Source: Anabas testudineus (Eukaryota > Chordata > Actinopteri > Anabantiformes > Anabantidae). Taken from it: a stretch of 64,000 nucleotides of DNA. The notes below the pieces were generated by a model that searched no databases, was not told the DNA's origin, and worked only from the letters and a program-made list of their open reading frames with translations. The stretch lies in the NCBI RefSeq assembly GCF_900324465.2, contig NC_046626.1:7337459-7401458 (forward strand). The letters run 5' to 3'. This document shows, one piece after another, positions 10,640 through 22,400 of the stretch. The stretch's first letter is position 1. Each line of letters starts with the position of its first letter. The translations under genes and the position numbers were made by a program.

Positions 10640-12291
10640 GTTGGAATAACTTTTATTTGATCTGTCTGTAAACAAGATGTCACATCAATTCATGGCATTT
10701 GAAACAGATTTTCTTGTGGCAGAATAAATTTCCAACTCAAAAAATGCAAATGTATTTTCATATTCGTCGTTTAATTTTGTACATATTCCACAAAGTTTGA
10801 ACATTGCTGATGCCAAAATATCCCTTTGGAAGGTGCCATTAAAAGTTACTTTTTGCTGGGGCAGCAGTTAAAAATCCGACTCGTAGAAGCAACAGATCAG
10901 ATCGGCTTTATGGCACAGAATACACAGTTATTCTCAGAAAATTTTCACAAGACAACTTACAAATGTTCTTATTCCAACCAACACCATTTTCAATGTTTAG
11001 TGTACACAGCATCATTTTTTCTTTTAAATATACTTCTAAGTACCTTACTATGACAATTTGTGAATACACCTTTGATGACTAAAGCACAAGGCAAATAATT
11101 CCAAGTGTTGGAGCCCAACAACCTGGGTTTACAGTCAAAATGCATTCATACTGTAGTAAAATGACATTGCCTTCTCATTAGTTAATGGACATGACATTAG
11201 CAACAAATCAGTTAGTGATGAAAAGTTTAGTGTTGAAGTCTAAAGAAACAGTTAATGTTTTACAGTCATCTGAAGTTGTCTTTATGATTTACAGTCAACA
11301 GGTGATGACGACTATCCATCAGAATCAGCTGAAGTAATTCTGATAACCCTCTTATACTGACAATTGGTCCAAAGGGCCAGGGGGAAACGTCACATAATGA
11401 GTATGTAGTGATTTACAGCTAAATTTACAGATAGCAGGAGCTGACTTAGACATCTGAGCTGTCAGAGGTGGAATGTCCACTGAGACTCCAGGATGAGGTG
11501 AAGTATCATGACAATATGTTGAAACCTCAGCTATGCTGACCTTACACTACACTCAAACAACAGCCCAACACCACATCATTAACTTTTAAGATCACATTCA
11601 GGTACAACAGCAAAAGCATGTGATGGAGGGTAAAAGAAGGTGTGCTTGATGGTGGCGAAACGATGGACACATACAGGAAACCTGTCATTTCTTTAACAGA
11701 GCTTATGAAGACTTGAAGATGGCGGCAGGTAAGAAGATGGTTTTGGCTGGAATATACGCTAGGACAGAGAGGAAATAGGGCTGCGTTCTGTATGCTAAAC
11801 AGGGTATATGCATGCAACTTTTAAATGCCCACATGCTGATGAAAATAAAAGTGAACCTGGCATCTTTTAATTGTTAAAAAAAAAAAAAAAAATACAATTA
11901 TGCAAACTGTCTCCACCATTACATATGTACTTCCCTTGGAACATTTACCAGCTTCTAAGTGAAGGCAAGTCCAAGTTTGTTTAATACTTTTATTACACTT
12001 TGTGATCATTTTTTGCACACTCTTTTGGTTAATAAACATTTAAAAGAACATGCCATTACTGTAGTGCCAAAAACAGGAGAAGTACAATGTTACAGTGGGA
12101 AAGTTGTATGTTTTTTGTTTTTGTTTTTTATTTTTAAAAAAAGAGCAGGGTGGTAAGCAAACAAAAGACTGTATATAAAAGTAGACTGGGGAGGAAGTAA
12201 CATTATATGCCATCTAATCCTGGAAGTAGTGTAAAAACAATGCAGTAAGTGGGAGTGAGCTGCTAAGTTGATGGATGGGTGACGAGGCTGC
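10640..12291 (-). other. pfn2: Long 3'UTR of profilin-2
   Basis: From the distal pfn2 stop (12292) the minus strand runs about 1.65 kb without a coding signal to an AATAAA at 10657-10652, followed by a GT-rich stretch. Short ORFs inside (for example 11542-11817) have no family signature. A long, AT-rich UTR is usual for neuronal transcripts; its exact end is inferred from the signal. Confidence 0.55.
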
Positions 12292-12389
12292 TTAATATCC
12301 AGACCTCCTCAGGTACTCAGCCATTGCATGTGCTTTCTTGTTAAGATTTCCACCATGGACCGCCTCCTTTCCCATGACTAAAACCATTA
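12292..12389 (-). CDS. pfn2: pfn2 alternative last exon, distal (PFN2b-like)
   Basis: The acceptor GTGCTCCAG is followed by 98 nt encoding [14 protein letters not shown], then [18 protein letters not shown] and a stop. It takes the same phase from exon 2 as the proximal copy. The ending LRRSGY resembles the mammalian PFN2b ending (LRRSD) more than PFN2a. Confidence 0.85.
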
Positions 12390-15300
12390 CTGGAGCACAC
12401 AAGGAAAAAAAAGAGAAATGAGCAAATTTGAAGAGTCTCCCCTCCCTACAGGATGAAGGGAGGGAACAAAGGTGACACAGCATCTTACCACTCTTCATTG
12501 CTATTAAAAGTTTCCAATACATTTTTACTGCTTGCAGGAGAAATCTTAACAGCAATATTTCTTTTCTCTTCTTTTTGTCCCTCAATTTTATCTAAGTGAG
12601 CTTGAAAACATTAAAAGCCTGAATCCCTCAAGTATTTTGCCATTGAGTATGCCTTCTTATTCAATCCGCCTCCATGGACCCCTTCTTTGCCCATTACAAG
12701 AACCAAAACTGAAAGAGAAAGAGATAGAAAAGGGAAAGTTAAGAAAAGTTAAAAAAAATTTAAAAAAAAAAAGGTAAGGAAAGGCATTGAAAAAATAAAA
12801 AGATAGTAATAATATTGTCACGAAAAGTCTGATCTGCAAGGATGTTCAATAAACTAAGTATTAACGGTATCTTTTTGTGAGAATGTATAAGCTGTAACTA
12901 GACACTAACAACTCAGTAGAGTTTGCAAAGCATTAAAACTGGGACTGACTTATTCTGAAGAATCATGACTATAAGGAGGTATGCAAGACTAAAGTGATCT
13001 CAATCCTCTATTCAGCTATACTGTATGTGAAGACGTATGTACAGCATCAAGTCCAACATGCAGAGAAGGAGAGCTACAGGTGGAAAACACTGAAAAAGAT
13101 AACGAGGAGAAGTGTTGGGGAAAATAAGGAAAAACAGACTTTGAAGACTTAGATTGCAATCAGTGTTTTCCACATAAAGTTTGTCACAAAACTTGGGTAT
13201 TTTATTTTATTCCTCAGACTGAAGAGAACATTAATTTAAAAACACACCCAAGTTGTGAAAGCAGACAACTGTATATACTAAAATAGCTAGTGAATACAAT
13301 ATGTTGTAGTTAAATCTCAAAAATTTTAAATGTTGGAATTTGCTGCCCAACAGATTACCAGTATGTGAGAAACACTGGAGCAACTTCAGACACTGAGGAC
13401 CACAAAGGCAAACAGAGTGGAGAGGGCAAACTTTGGCTTGCACAAGGTTAAGATAGATTAAAAATAACACCATACAATCAATGTATTGGACATATGTGCA
13501 TCTGTATGCTTTGCATGAAAGCACCATGTCATCATGTAACTCGCCCAGGTTCACAATTATTCAATTATCAAATAAGATGTAGATTAATTTGCTAACAATT
13601 GCCTGTTTCAGTTTCCCCCCAAAACCACATTGATAATCGCTTAATTGTATTAGAATTTTTCGAGTACAAATTAAAACATTTGCATGTTGTAGCTTTTGAG
13701 ACGTAAGGCATACTGATAAGTGAATAAAATAACTGTTAGTTGTTGCCCTTGTGGCAATGTCATATTTTACAGATGACTGTTCTTTACATGTAACAGATAT
13801 TACGGAGTCCCGCAATAAGGGTCAAAAGCATAGTATTTGTTGTGTTTACTGAAACTTCAAAATTCACTTTAGTGGAAATAATCCTGTGTTGTCAATTTGG
13901 TAAGAAAAGGCCCATTAATTTCAGTCTACACTCTCTCAAGTCACTCAAATCCCAAAAAAACAATATGGCATCTTAACCCCTTAAGACTGTATTTTATTAA
14001 CTATAATGCAATGAACTGTTTTGAAACTAAACCTTTACCTTTTCCAGCTCTTCCCACAGAGATATTATATGTAGGTTCTCCTCCTTGGCTCTTTGTCCTT
14101 ATGTCCATTGTCCAGTCCCCGTCATCCTGGAGGCTGTCTCTGAGGACAGAACACTTCTTTGAGCCCAGAGTGAGACCACTGGTGTAAAAGGTCTCCCTGT
14201 CCTTACCGATAAGGACATCTATTTCTTGAGACTAGTAAAACAAAACACAGGATTTGGGCAATGTCAGACATATCAAAAAATGCAACCAATATGACAAAAA
14301 ATAAATGTTTCAATATCAACAAGTTTAGAAGTTATGTCTAAGAATGGACATGAATTCCCCAAAAACTCAAACTCTGCTAAAGTATACAAGTAAAATGGCC
14401 TTTATTATTATTATATAGTGGCTTCACAAGGACAGCAATAGACAGTCATGCTATGTAATGACAAAGGCTTATTTATTTATTTATTCTGCGATAATAGGAT
14501 AGCCTGCCTGGACTTTTGTGGGAATCCATCTCCTGTCATTTAGACATGACAGACATGTTCTTTATTTTCCAGTTCCAGTTTCTGAAATGTGAGAATTTGC
14601 CACCTAATTAATGTGAGCAAGTTTTGGACAAACAAGAGATTATTAATTACTAGACATATGACAAAACAAAATGTAATTTTACCTAACCTAATACTTAATC
14701 ATAACAATGATCAGCTGATTGAATAAACAAAATTAAGGCTTCAAATCATTCATCAATAAATCCACCCATAAATACATCTGCTGGTTCCAGCTTATCAAAC
14801 ATGAGGCTTTGCCATTTGTCAGCAAACTGAATATAACTTATTCTGGTTCTGCAGTGAATCTTACAAATCAGGGAGCAGGTTTGTGAACTTGGAAACCTGC
14901 AGATGAATTCTCAGTAGCACCACGCTTTCTGGAAACCTAACATCCCGTCTCATGCAAAAATAAAAGCTGGCAACCTTTGCCTGCAGTGAGCAGCGGAAGT
15001 AAAGTGACATCTCTGCACAGTTAGTTCTCATGCGACCCTACTGAATGAATGAGAGGGGAAAAAAAGACAAACACATGCGTTGTCATGATCATCAGCATTC
15101 AGATTAATATGCACCTAGGTTGCTTGCTTTGAGAATAAGGTGCGTTCACGGTTGGTTAAACGCCAAATGTCAGTCAGTGTTAGCCTTGTTGACCACCGGT
15201 AGCCGGTACGGCGGCAGCTTAACTATAGCTAATCAAAGCAGCCGTGCACGCAAAAGCATGCACGCACCCTTAAGTCCAACACAGTCTGCCTGCTCATTTT

Positions 15301-15757
15301 TAATTAGCGTTAGGTTAATTTTCCAGTGTGTGGACATGCTGATCAGTGCACACGAACGACTACGGACTGGTTCACCTCTCTGTGGTCCAAGCGACCCACA
15401 CGCGGTCTAATCCCGCAACATTTCCTTAGCAGGAAACAGCCCAGACAGGCCACCGATGGACTAGCCCACCGAGCTAGCACGGTACCGTTAGCTTGCTAGT
15501 CATTTAGATCCGGCGAGGTAACGGTTTTAGCGCTATTCAGTCTGGCGAGCGTCTGCGTGGGTGATTCACAACAACACTGTCCAACACAGCCCCACTTTCC
15601 CTCTAATGATCCCATTTGCACGTCTTACCGTGATATTGTTGAAGGTACCACCGGCGTGTGCTGCCCAAACATATTTGGCGTCCGTATACCCAACAATGGC
15701 GCTATCCTGACAGCTGCCATCGGCCATCAGGTTTTCCACGTAGCTTTGCCAAGACAT
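12292..15757 (-). CDS. pfn2: Profilin-2
   Basis: Exon 1 (15757-15629) encodes [14 protein letters not shown]...[15 protein letters not shown]. Exon 2 (14231-14039) encodes [11 protein letters not shown]...[18 protein letters not shown] third exon is one of two alternatives, 12708-12611 or 12389-12292, each 98 nt. All junctions are GT-AG and in phase, giving 139 residues, the usual profilin length. Profilin binds G-actin, phosphoinositides and poly-proline ligands and feeds actin to formins and Ena/VASP. The N-terminal Trp and the C-terminal helix with HGG.LNKKA are family hallmarks. The FNNIT and [10 protein letters not shown] segments and the twin last exons identify the PFN2 paralogue. The gene is divergent from tsc22d2 across about 3 kb. 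Confidence 0.95.
12611..12708 (-). CDS. pfn2: pfn2 alternative last exon, proximal (PFN2a-like)
   Basis: The acceptor CTTTCAG is followed by 98 nt encoding [14 protein letters not shown], then [18 protein letters not shown] and a stop. From [10 protein letters not shown] onward it is nearly identical to human PFN2a. It lies 221 bases upstream (in transcription) of the distal copy; the two are a duplicated, mutually exclusive pair. Confidence 0.9.
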
Positions 15758-18700
15758 ATTTAAGAAATAGATGCTATATAAAAATACCTACAGCTTCGGA
15801 AGTGTGGCTCTTAAACCAGAGGCAGCAAAACGGAGAGAGAAAGCCCGCAGATGAATTTATAGTCGCCAATGTAACCCGCACTTCGACGTTAACCAACGTC
15901 AAGGCTGGGGCAGCAAAGAAAGCCAGGGCAGGGAGGCAGCGGCTGGGTGTAGTCCGTATCAGATCACTCCGCACAATGAGCTCCCTGGAAGCACACGGCG
16001 GAATAAAGAGGGACTGAGCAGCTCGGCCGAGAGTCCACTGTCTGAGGGAATGACGGGCTGCACATAAAGGACGACGGGGATTTACTGATTCAATCATTTA
16101 GCCACTCATTCTTTCATTCATTAAATGTGTTTCGCATCAGGCAGTTCAGTTTTTTATAGCTGAGCAATAACCGTCCGTGCACGCAGAAAACAATCAGCTC
16201 TGGCTGACATGTGGCTGATGGATTGCACAAATGATCTAGTCACCTTCCTAAAAGTGCCTATTTAAATTGAATTTAGTAGCAGGAGTCTTCTTTGCAGTGA
16301 TGGCAATAATTGAGAAAACACGATAATGATAACCAACACAAACACTAATCACAAACAAAACTGTGTTCTATGTTTGTTCATGCACCTGCCATATAACAAC
16401 CCAAAATGTAAGTAAAATCAATATCAGTAGGGGTTATAATGTAATAAAAGGTTGAATTATTCTCCCTCTTATCTTGTGCCACAGTGAGTTGAGACATTTA
16501 GCTCTCTGCTCAGTAGTAGTTCAGTACCATCTTTACGTTGAGAGAACCAGGAGTAAAACCAAACACCTATGCTGGATTTGTAATCCAAATGTAAGAGAGT
16601 GCAACCCATTGCTATTACTTATTATTATTTTTATTATTATTATTATTACTAGTAATTTCTTCTTTTCAGGTCAGATAAACCGATAAAAAAACAAATGGTT
16701 ATCTTACTATAATCCCCAAACCAAAGAGATTTTTCCATTAGTGCCGACTTAGACTTAGTGAGGTACTTTGCAAGCTGGACCTAATGCACACAGCCCTCCA
16801 CCGTTATTCTGTTGTTTCTTGAGTTAACCTATTTATGGCTCTATTTAAAGAATTTTTTAAAGAATATAATTAAAAACATTGAATAAACGCTTGTGAATTA
16901 TAATCCCAAATCAGAGGTAGAGTGATAAATGAAAGTAGCCACGGTTGTACTGTCAATTTAGATTTCACTCAAATAATTTAAAACATTACAATTTATTTGT
17001 GTGAAATTAATCAATATGTGTTTGTGCAGCCAAGTATAGTACGGTAATTGAACTGGAAAACAAACTCATGTTGCCAATTTTAGCTAATTGTTTTTGAGAA
17101 AAGACACATGTTTCACTGTTCCAGCTGTATGATTTACATTGATTTAGTGAGTAGACATTTTTAGATTTGAGGCACAGAATGAAATTAAACAAAACAATGT
17201 TAGCTGCAAAATAATCAGGTCAAAGTCAGGCCACAACATGAGACAAAAGTATATGGTCATCTGAATTTACATTTTGCAGACTAATTGCCAGCAAACAGGC
17301 ATAAAACAATTAAATCCAGGAATATAATTAAATTTAGCTGTTAAACAATTCAAGAGTCAAAAAGGAGTCAGTGGCCACCAGGGGCAGTGCTCTCTGTGCT
17401 TTGTGAATATAACCAGTCCCCAGTAGATTTTTGCTAGCGCAGTTGTCATACTTCTATTCTACACACTGTGCATATTAGGCTAGATAGTACTACATACTAT
17501 ACAGTAGTATTTTGCTGTGAGGCTAATATACAGTTTTATCACTTATGTTCAGTTCAGTAACAAGGGAAAAATTCTCAGTGACTATTCAAAAAGGCTGCAC
17601 ATGTTTGATAATAAAAATCCCATCACTATTTCCATAGTTGCCACGACATCATCGGGTTTGCTAATAATAAACTCTAAATTGTTTTTGGAATAAGGCCAAT
17701 TACAGCACAATTACACAATGGCATTGGAAATGTTGCTCAGAGAGAGCAGACACAGGAAGATTAATACCAGCATCAGATTACAATGCACAGTTATGTCCTG
17801 TAATTGATTGTTTAGCCCATAAGCCTCCTAATAAGAGTTAGATAATAGATAAAGTTATCCCAGTCATCAAATGCCATCAGCCTGTAAAACGACTATCTTC
17901 TATGGTAGGAGAATGAGCTCCACTGACAGTATCTTGTAGCAGGACAGACTTTATGCCTTATTATTACATATTTATTATTTATTCATACAATACCACATCA
18001 TGTATCATAGCTGTTATAGACTCATGAGAATCAATTGATCCCCTGTGTATGTTGCAGTTGCATTTATGATTCTGGTAAGTGCCTGCTGTCTACAGTGTAT
18101 ATACCTGCAGTAAAGGGAAATTACAGACACATTTCATGGACAATCGTGCAGGATGTGTTGACGGGACTTGCCCTAATGCACAGTGTACTGTTCCTAATTT
18201 ATTTTTAAGCCACTCATAATTTCTGTCTGACGCTTTTATAAAATTCTTGTTAAATCTCATAACAGTCAATTTATTTTGTACGACCTACAATACAAAACCA
18301 AAATGATGACTATTAAACTGTCAGTGATATAGAACTGATTAATAAATGATGGATGTTGTTCACTAGTCGGCTAATCAGTCATTATACAGTATTAACTTTG
18401 TGTTTCAGCATCAGGAGCGCTCTGCCCCAGGGCTCCACAACAGGTTAACCCAGCTCTGCTATTTCGGCTAGACAGAGACTTAATGATCGATACGAAGAAA
18501 TGCAGATCTTGTTTGGAATGCAAGCTTATATACCAGAGGTGGTGGCGTGGACGGACGTATATTCACTGCCTCAGAATAAAAAAAATCTCATTTACAACAA
18601 TGCTAACTGTCTTTGCGCGCATTGACTTAAATATTTTCCGAGGGTCCAGTGAAGGCAGCATGAGGGCGATTCTCAAACGTGTTGTACGCAAACATCCTTG

Positions 18701-18779
18701 CGCAGCCGACCTTCCCACCATGCAGCGCGGTCGCACACAACATAGCCATCTTGTCAAGAGTGACTGAGGGAGGGAGGTA
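15758..18779. other. Intergenic region between divergent pfn2 and tsc22d2
   Basis: About 500 bases next to pfn2 (to about 16100) are less AT-rich with several CpGs and probably hold its promoter and 5'UTR. From 16100 to 18400 the sequence is AT-rich, with a small (TTA)n run near 16617-16648. No gene was recognised; ORFs near 18483-18824 have no family signature. Confidence 0.45.
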
Positions 18780-19427
18780 ACTGTAGGCGCTGTTTAGACT
18801 GTCATTTGTTTCAAAGCGTGACATTTAAGAGACTTTCCCTGGCTCGACCGCAGTTGGATTGAAAATAAGTGTCGCTACTGGACGACTTTAAACTTGTGAA
18901 GTGAAGTGAACGGAGTGCTTTTTATGAAGATGTCTCGCATACTTGTTCCGACGTAGGGGGAGTGTACAGCAGTCAGTTGGCTTGACTTGCTAGCTAGCTC
19001 AGTGAGTGGAGGGCTGCGGGCCCTTCTCAGCCTAAAGTAGCTCCTGCAGCTGGGCAAGATATTCTCCGACAACGACAATTTGACAACTGCACAACTGGGA
19101 CATTAGCTGACCGGGCCAGACAGACCGAGAGCTCTGGATTAAACATCATAAGGGCTGGTGGTATCAGTGTCTAAAGCCGCATTGCTGGACAAAACGACAC
19201 GGAGTGTGGCGTTGCGTTATGAGCTCATGAAACGCAACAGGAGACCGAGAGAGGAAGAGGGATGGCGCAGATTCATCTCGATTATAGTTAGCTAAGCTGC
19301 GTGAAATAAATGTAAGTGTGCTGTTTAATATGATCTAACGTTAAGCCTTTAGACGCTGCAGCCAGCTCGTCTCTTTTTCACGGAGGATAAACATAGCCAT
19401 ACGGGACCTGGAAATCAGGCTGTCAAA
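18780..19427 (+). promoter_or_regulatory. tsc22d2: Promoter and 5' leader of tsc22d2
   Basis: A CpG-rich segment before the tsc22d2 ATG has no TATA box and no coding frame, typical of a housekeeping-type promoter. A donor-like TAAAT|GTAAGTG lies near 19311, so an untranslated first exon may be spliced in some transcripts. No upstream element was assigned with confidence. Confidence 0.45.
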
Positions 19428-22400
19428 ATGTCGAAAATGCCGGCCAAGAAAAAGAGTTGTTTTCAGATCACAAGTGTGACTCAGGCCCAGGTGGCGGCTA
19501 TAGGTGCCACCGACGACACGGAGAGTCTGGACGATCCAGACGAGTCACGGACTGAAGACGTGTCGTCGGAAATATACGACATGTCACGGGCAGAGTACGA
19601 GCCTACGTGTGACAGTTCATCTGAAGAGGCCCTGAATAATGTTGGAGAGTCAGACGCAGCGAGTGTTGTGGCATCAACACACATAGCTGAGGCCGGTCAG
19701 TTGCCTGCTCTGTCGGCCAATCCCATGGAGTTTCAAAAGGTGGGAGTGTCGGGCTCAACTCATGGTGGTCAGCAGCCGCCAGGAATCAGCGTTGCATCTG
19801 GCTTGCCCCTTATTACCCAGCCTGGGGCAATCCAGCAACAGCCTGCTCCAGCGGCCACTGCTGGTCAAGCCAGTGTGTCAGCAAACACATCCCAACCTGC
19901 TGCAGTGACCAGTGCAGGTCCTCCTCCTGCCGCCTCCACGGTGAGTTGCACTTCACGCTTCAGGGTCATTAAACTTGATCACGGTACCGGAGAACCCTTT
20001 CGAAGAGGCAGGTGGACGTGCACAGAGTTTTATGACAAAGACTCTGAGGCCTCCGTTGTTAGCAGGACTGTAGACAGCATTAGGCATTCCAGTACAACAC
20101 TGGACCCTTCAGACAGAGACAGTGGGCTTGGGCTTACAGGAAGCTCTGTAGTTGCCCCAGCAACACATTCGGGTCAGGGCTTGGGCTCCATGGCGGATGC
20201 ATCTCTCTCTTCATCCCGCATGCATTCAGTGGAGACATTACCACAGCAACAACAACAAATCCATCATCAAAACTACATTGCCTGTCAACCGGGTGTTAGT
20301 GGGTCGACCGTGCAGAGTGCTTTCTCCAGCAGCAAACCCATACCTGTCCCAGCTCAGCCAACGGTAGGAGGTCTCCAGCCTGCTGTTCCCCAGAGCGTGC
20401 TGCCTGTCGGACAGAACGGCCTGCCTCAAACTGGTGTCCACATACAGAAGTCCCCCATCATGCCTCCCTCATCTCAACCTATTGTTTACCCTCCCCAGCA
20501 GCAACAACAACAGCAACTTCCTAGGGCCCACCAACCGACCAGCCAGTTGCCTGTATTGATACAAAACCAGATGGAGTACTATCAGCAGCAACAGTCTGCT
20601 TCCATGCAGCCGGGTCTTTCCACTGGCCAGCCTCTCACAGTCTCCAGTCTCCCTGTGGGACAATTATCTGCTTTGGTCATCCCTCCAGTCTCTGGGGGGC
20701 CTTCTGTGCCAACTCAGGTTGGAGATGTTGCTGCAACAGGAGGGGGAACTGTCCCCACTGGACAACCAGCTACTGGCCTCTTGCAGCAGCAGACTGTAGT
20801 AATGGGAGGCGTTGGAGGCCCCATACTGGTTGGTGGTTCTACTCTGCAGCAGCAGACTGTGAGTCAGTATGCAACTGTTGGACAGCCTCAACCCCACGTC
20901 CTCCACCTTTCATCCTCTATTGTACAAAATGTGCCTGCCACTGCAGTGAGTTCCAGTGTGCCCAGCACTGTGCCCACTGCTGTGCCCAGTGCCTCCAGTG
21001 CAGCCATGCCAAATGTGACAACCTCCGGTTTGCCTCCAGTTCAGATACCCCTCAACAAGACTCCAGTGACTTTAGGGATGCAGAGCCTCCCAGCAGCTGG
21101 ATTTGGACAGGCAGAGGGTGGTGGTGGAAGGAAGTCAGAGGGCCTCATCAATGCACAGTCGCCTGTTGTTTCTGGGAAGGAACTGGTGAAGCCGTTCATA
21201 CCTGAGAGCCTGCAGCTCACCACACCCACTGTCAACAGCCTGTTAGGAATCCACATACCTGTCGATGGAGAGGAGGATAGGTAATGCATTTCTAAATCTT
21301 AAATCTCTCTGTTCTGTGTTCTTTTCCCAGTTGAGCATCATCATCATGCCTGTACATTATTATAATACACACAATCTGAAAAGTCACAGATAGAACACTT
21401 CCGGTGCACAGCTGCAAAATAAGGTTGTTACATTTGTGGTCATTAGCAGTGATCACATAGCAAAGGCAATGACTGTTTTAGTGTTGGTCGTTCTGCTTGT
21501 CGAATGGACAGGGTTTCCACTTAGTTCAGGAAGGGGGTGGGAGAAGGAAGAGAAATGTTGCACACAGAAAGGAAATATAATATTTGTTGTTTCTCATTAG
21601 GGTAAGTCGAGTGTAGCACACTTGGTTTCCCCTATACAGGCAACAACTTGTTAAACGTACACGAGTCCTGTAATTATTCCTTATTACGGGTCTGTATTGG
21701 TGGTGCGTGTGTGTGCGCGCGCTCCTTTATGGATGTGTGTGTAAGCAGGTCTAATGTTTCCAACCTTTTCCATCCACTTTAACTGTCACCTCCAGGACAG
21801 TATCTGAAGTGATGACAAAGAGCTAGCTAAGCTTTCTGTTAGCTTCAGGCTCCTCAGAGCTTCTGTGTAAATGGGCTGCATGTCTGCTCTTTTAAGAAGT
21901 TAATTCCTGCTCTGGAAAATACTTTATAATATAAATATAATATAAACATTGTGGAGCGTGTTTGATTTTGTGTTGCTAATAGCCCCATCAGGCTCCCCTC
22001 ACAAAAGTTTGCAGAGCATCTTGGAGCACTGACTGAAATAGCTTTGTATTGTAAATATTATATTGCTGAATAATCTAGTAGATAGTATGTAAATATACAA
22101 ATAGATATGACCCTACTGGACATCTGAGTAGACTTTTAAGGATTAAAATAGGTAAATCTTTTGTTCAGTATTGTTAATATGTCATAATTTGGTTTTGTGT
22201 TGTCTATAAATGTCAAAATATGAATATACATATGTGTACACATGACTGATAAGACATGATTTTATGTTTCTCTTATTGTCAGTTAGGTGTCATGACATTT
22301 GCTTCCTTTCCAAAGTAATCTTACTTTCAATTCCTGACTCTTAGCTTTGTTTTACTTATAGTAGATGGCATGCATGAGCGGAAGTGATACAGTGCCTGAC

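Noticed and set aside
10826-12156. Small ORFs downstream of profilin-2
   Set aside because: They lie in the inferred pfn2 3'UTR and show no family signature.
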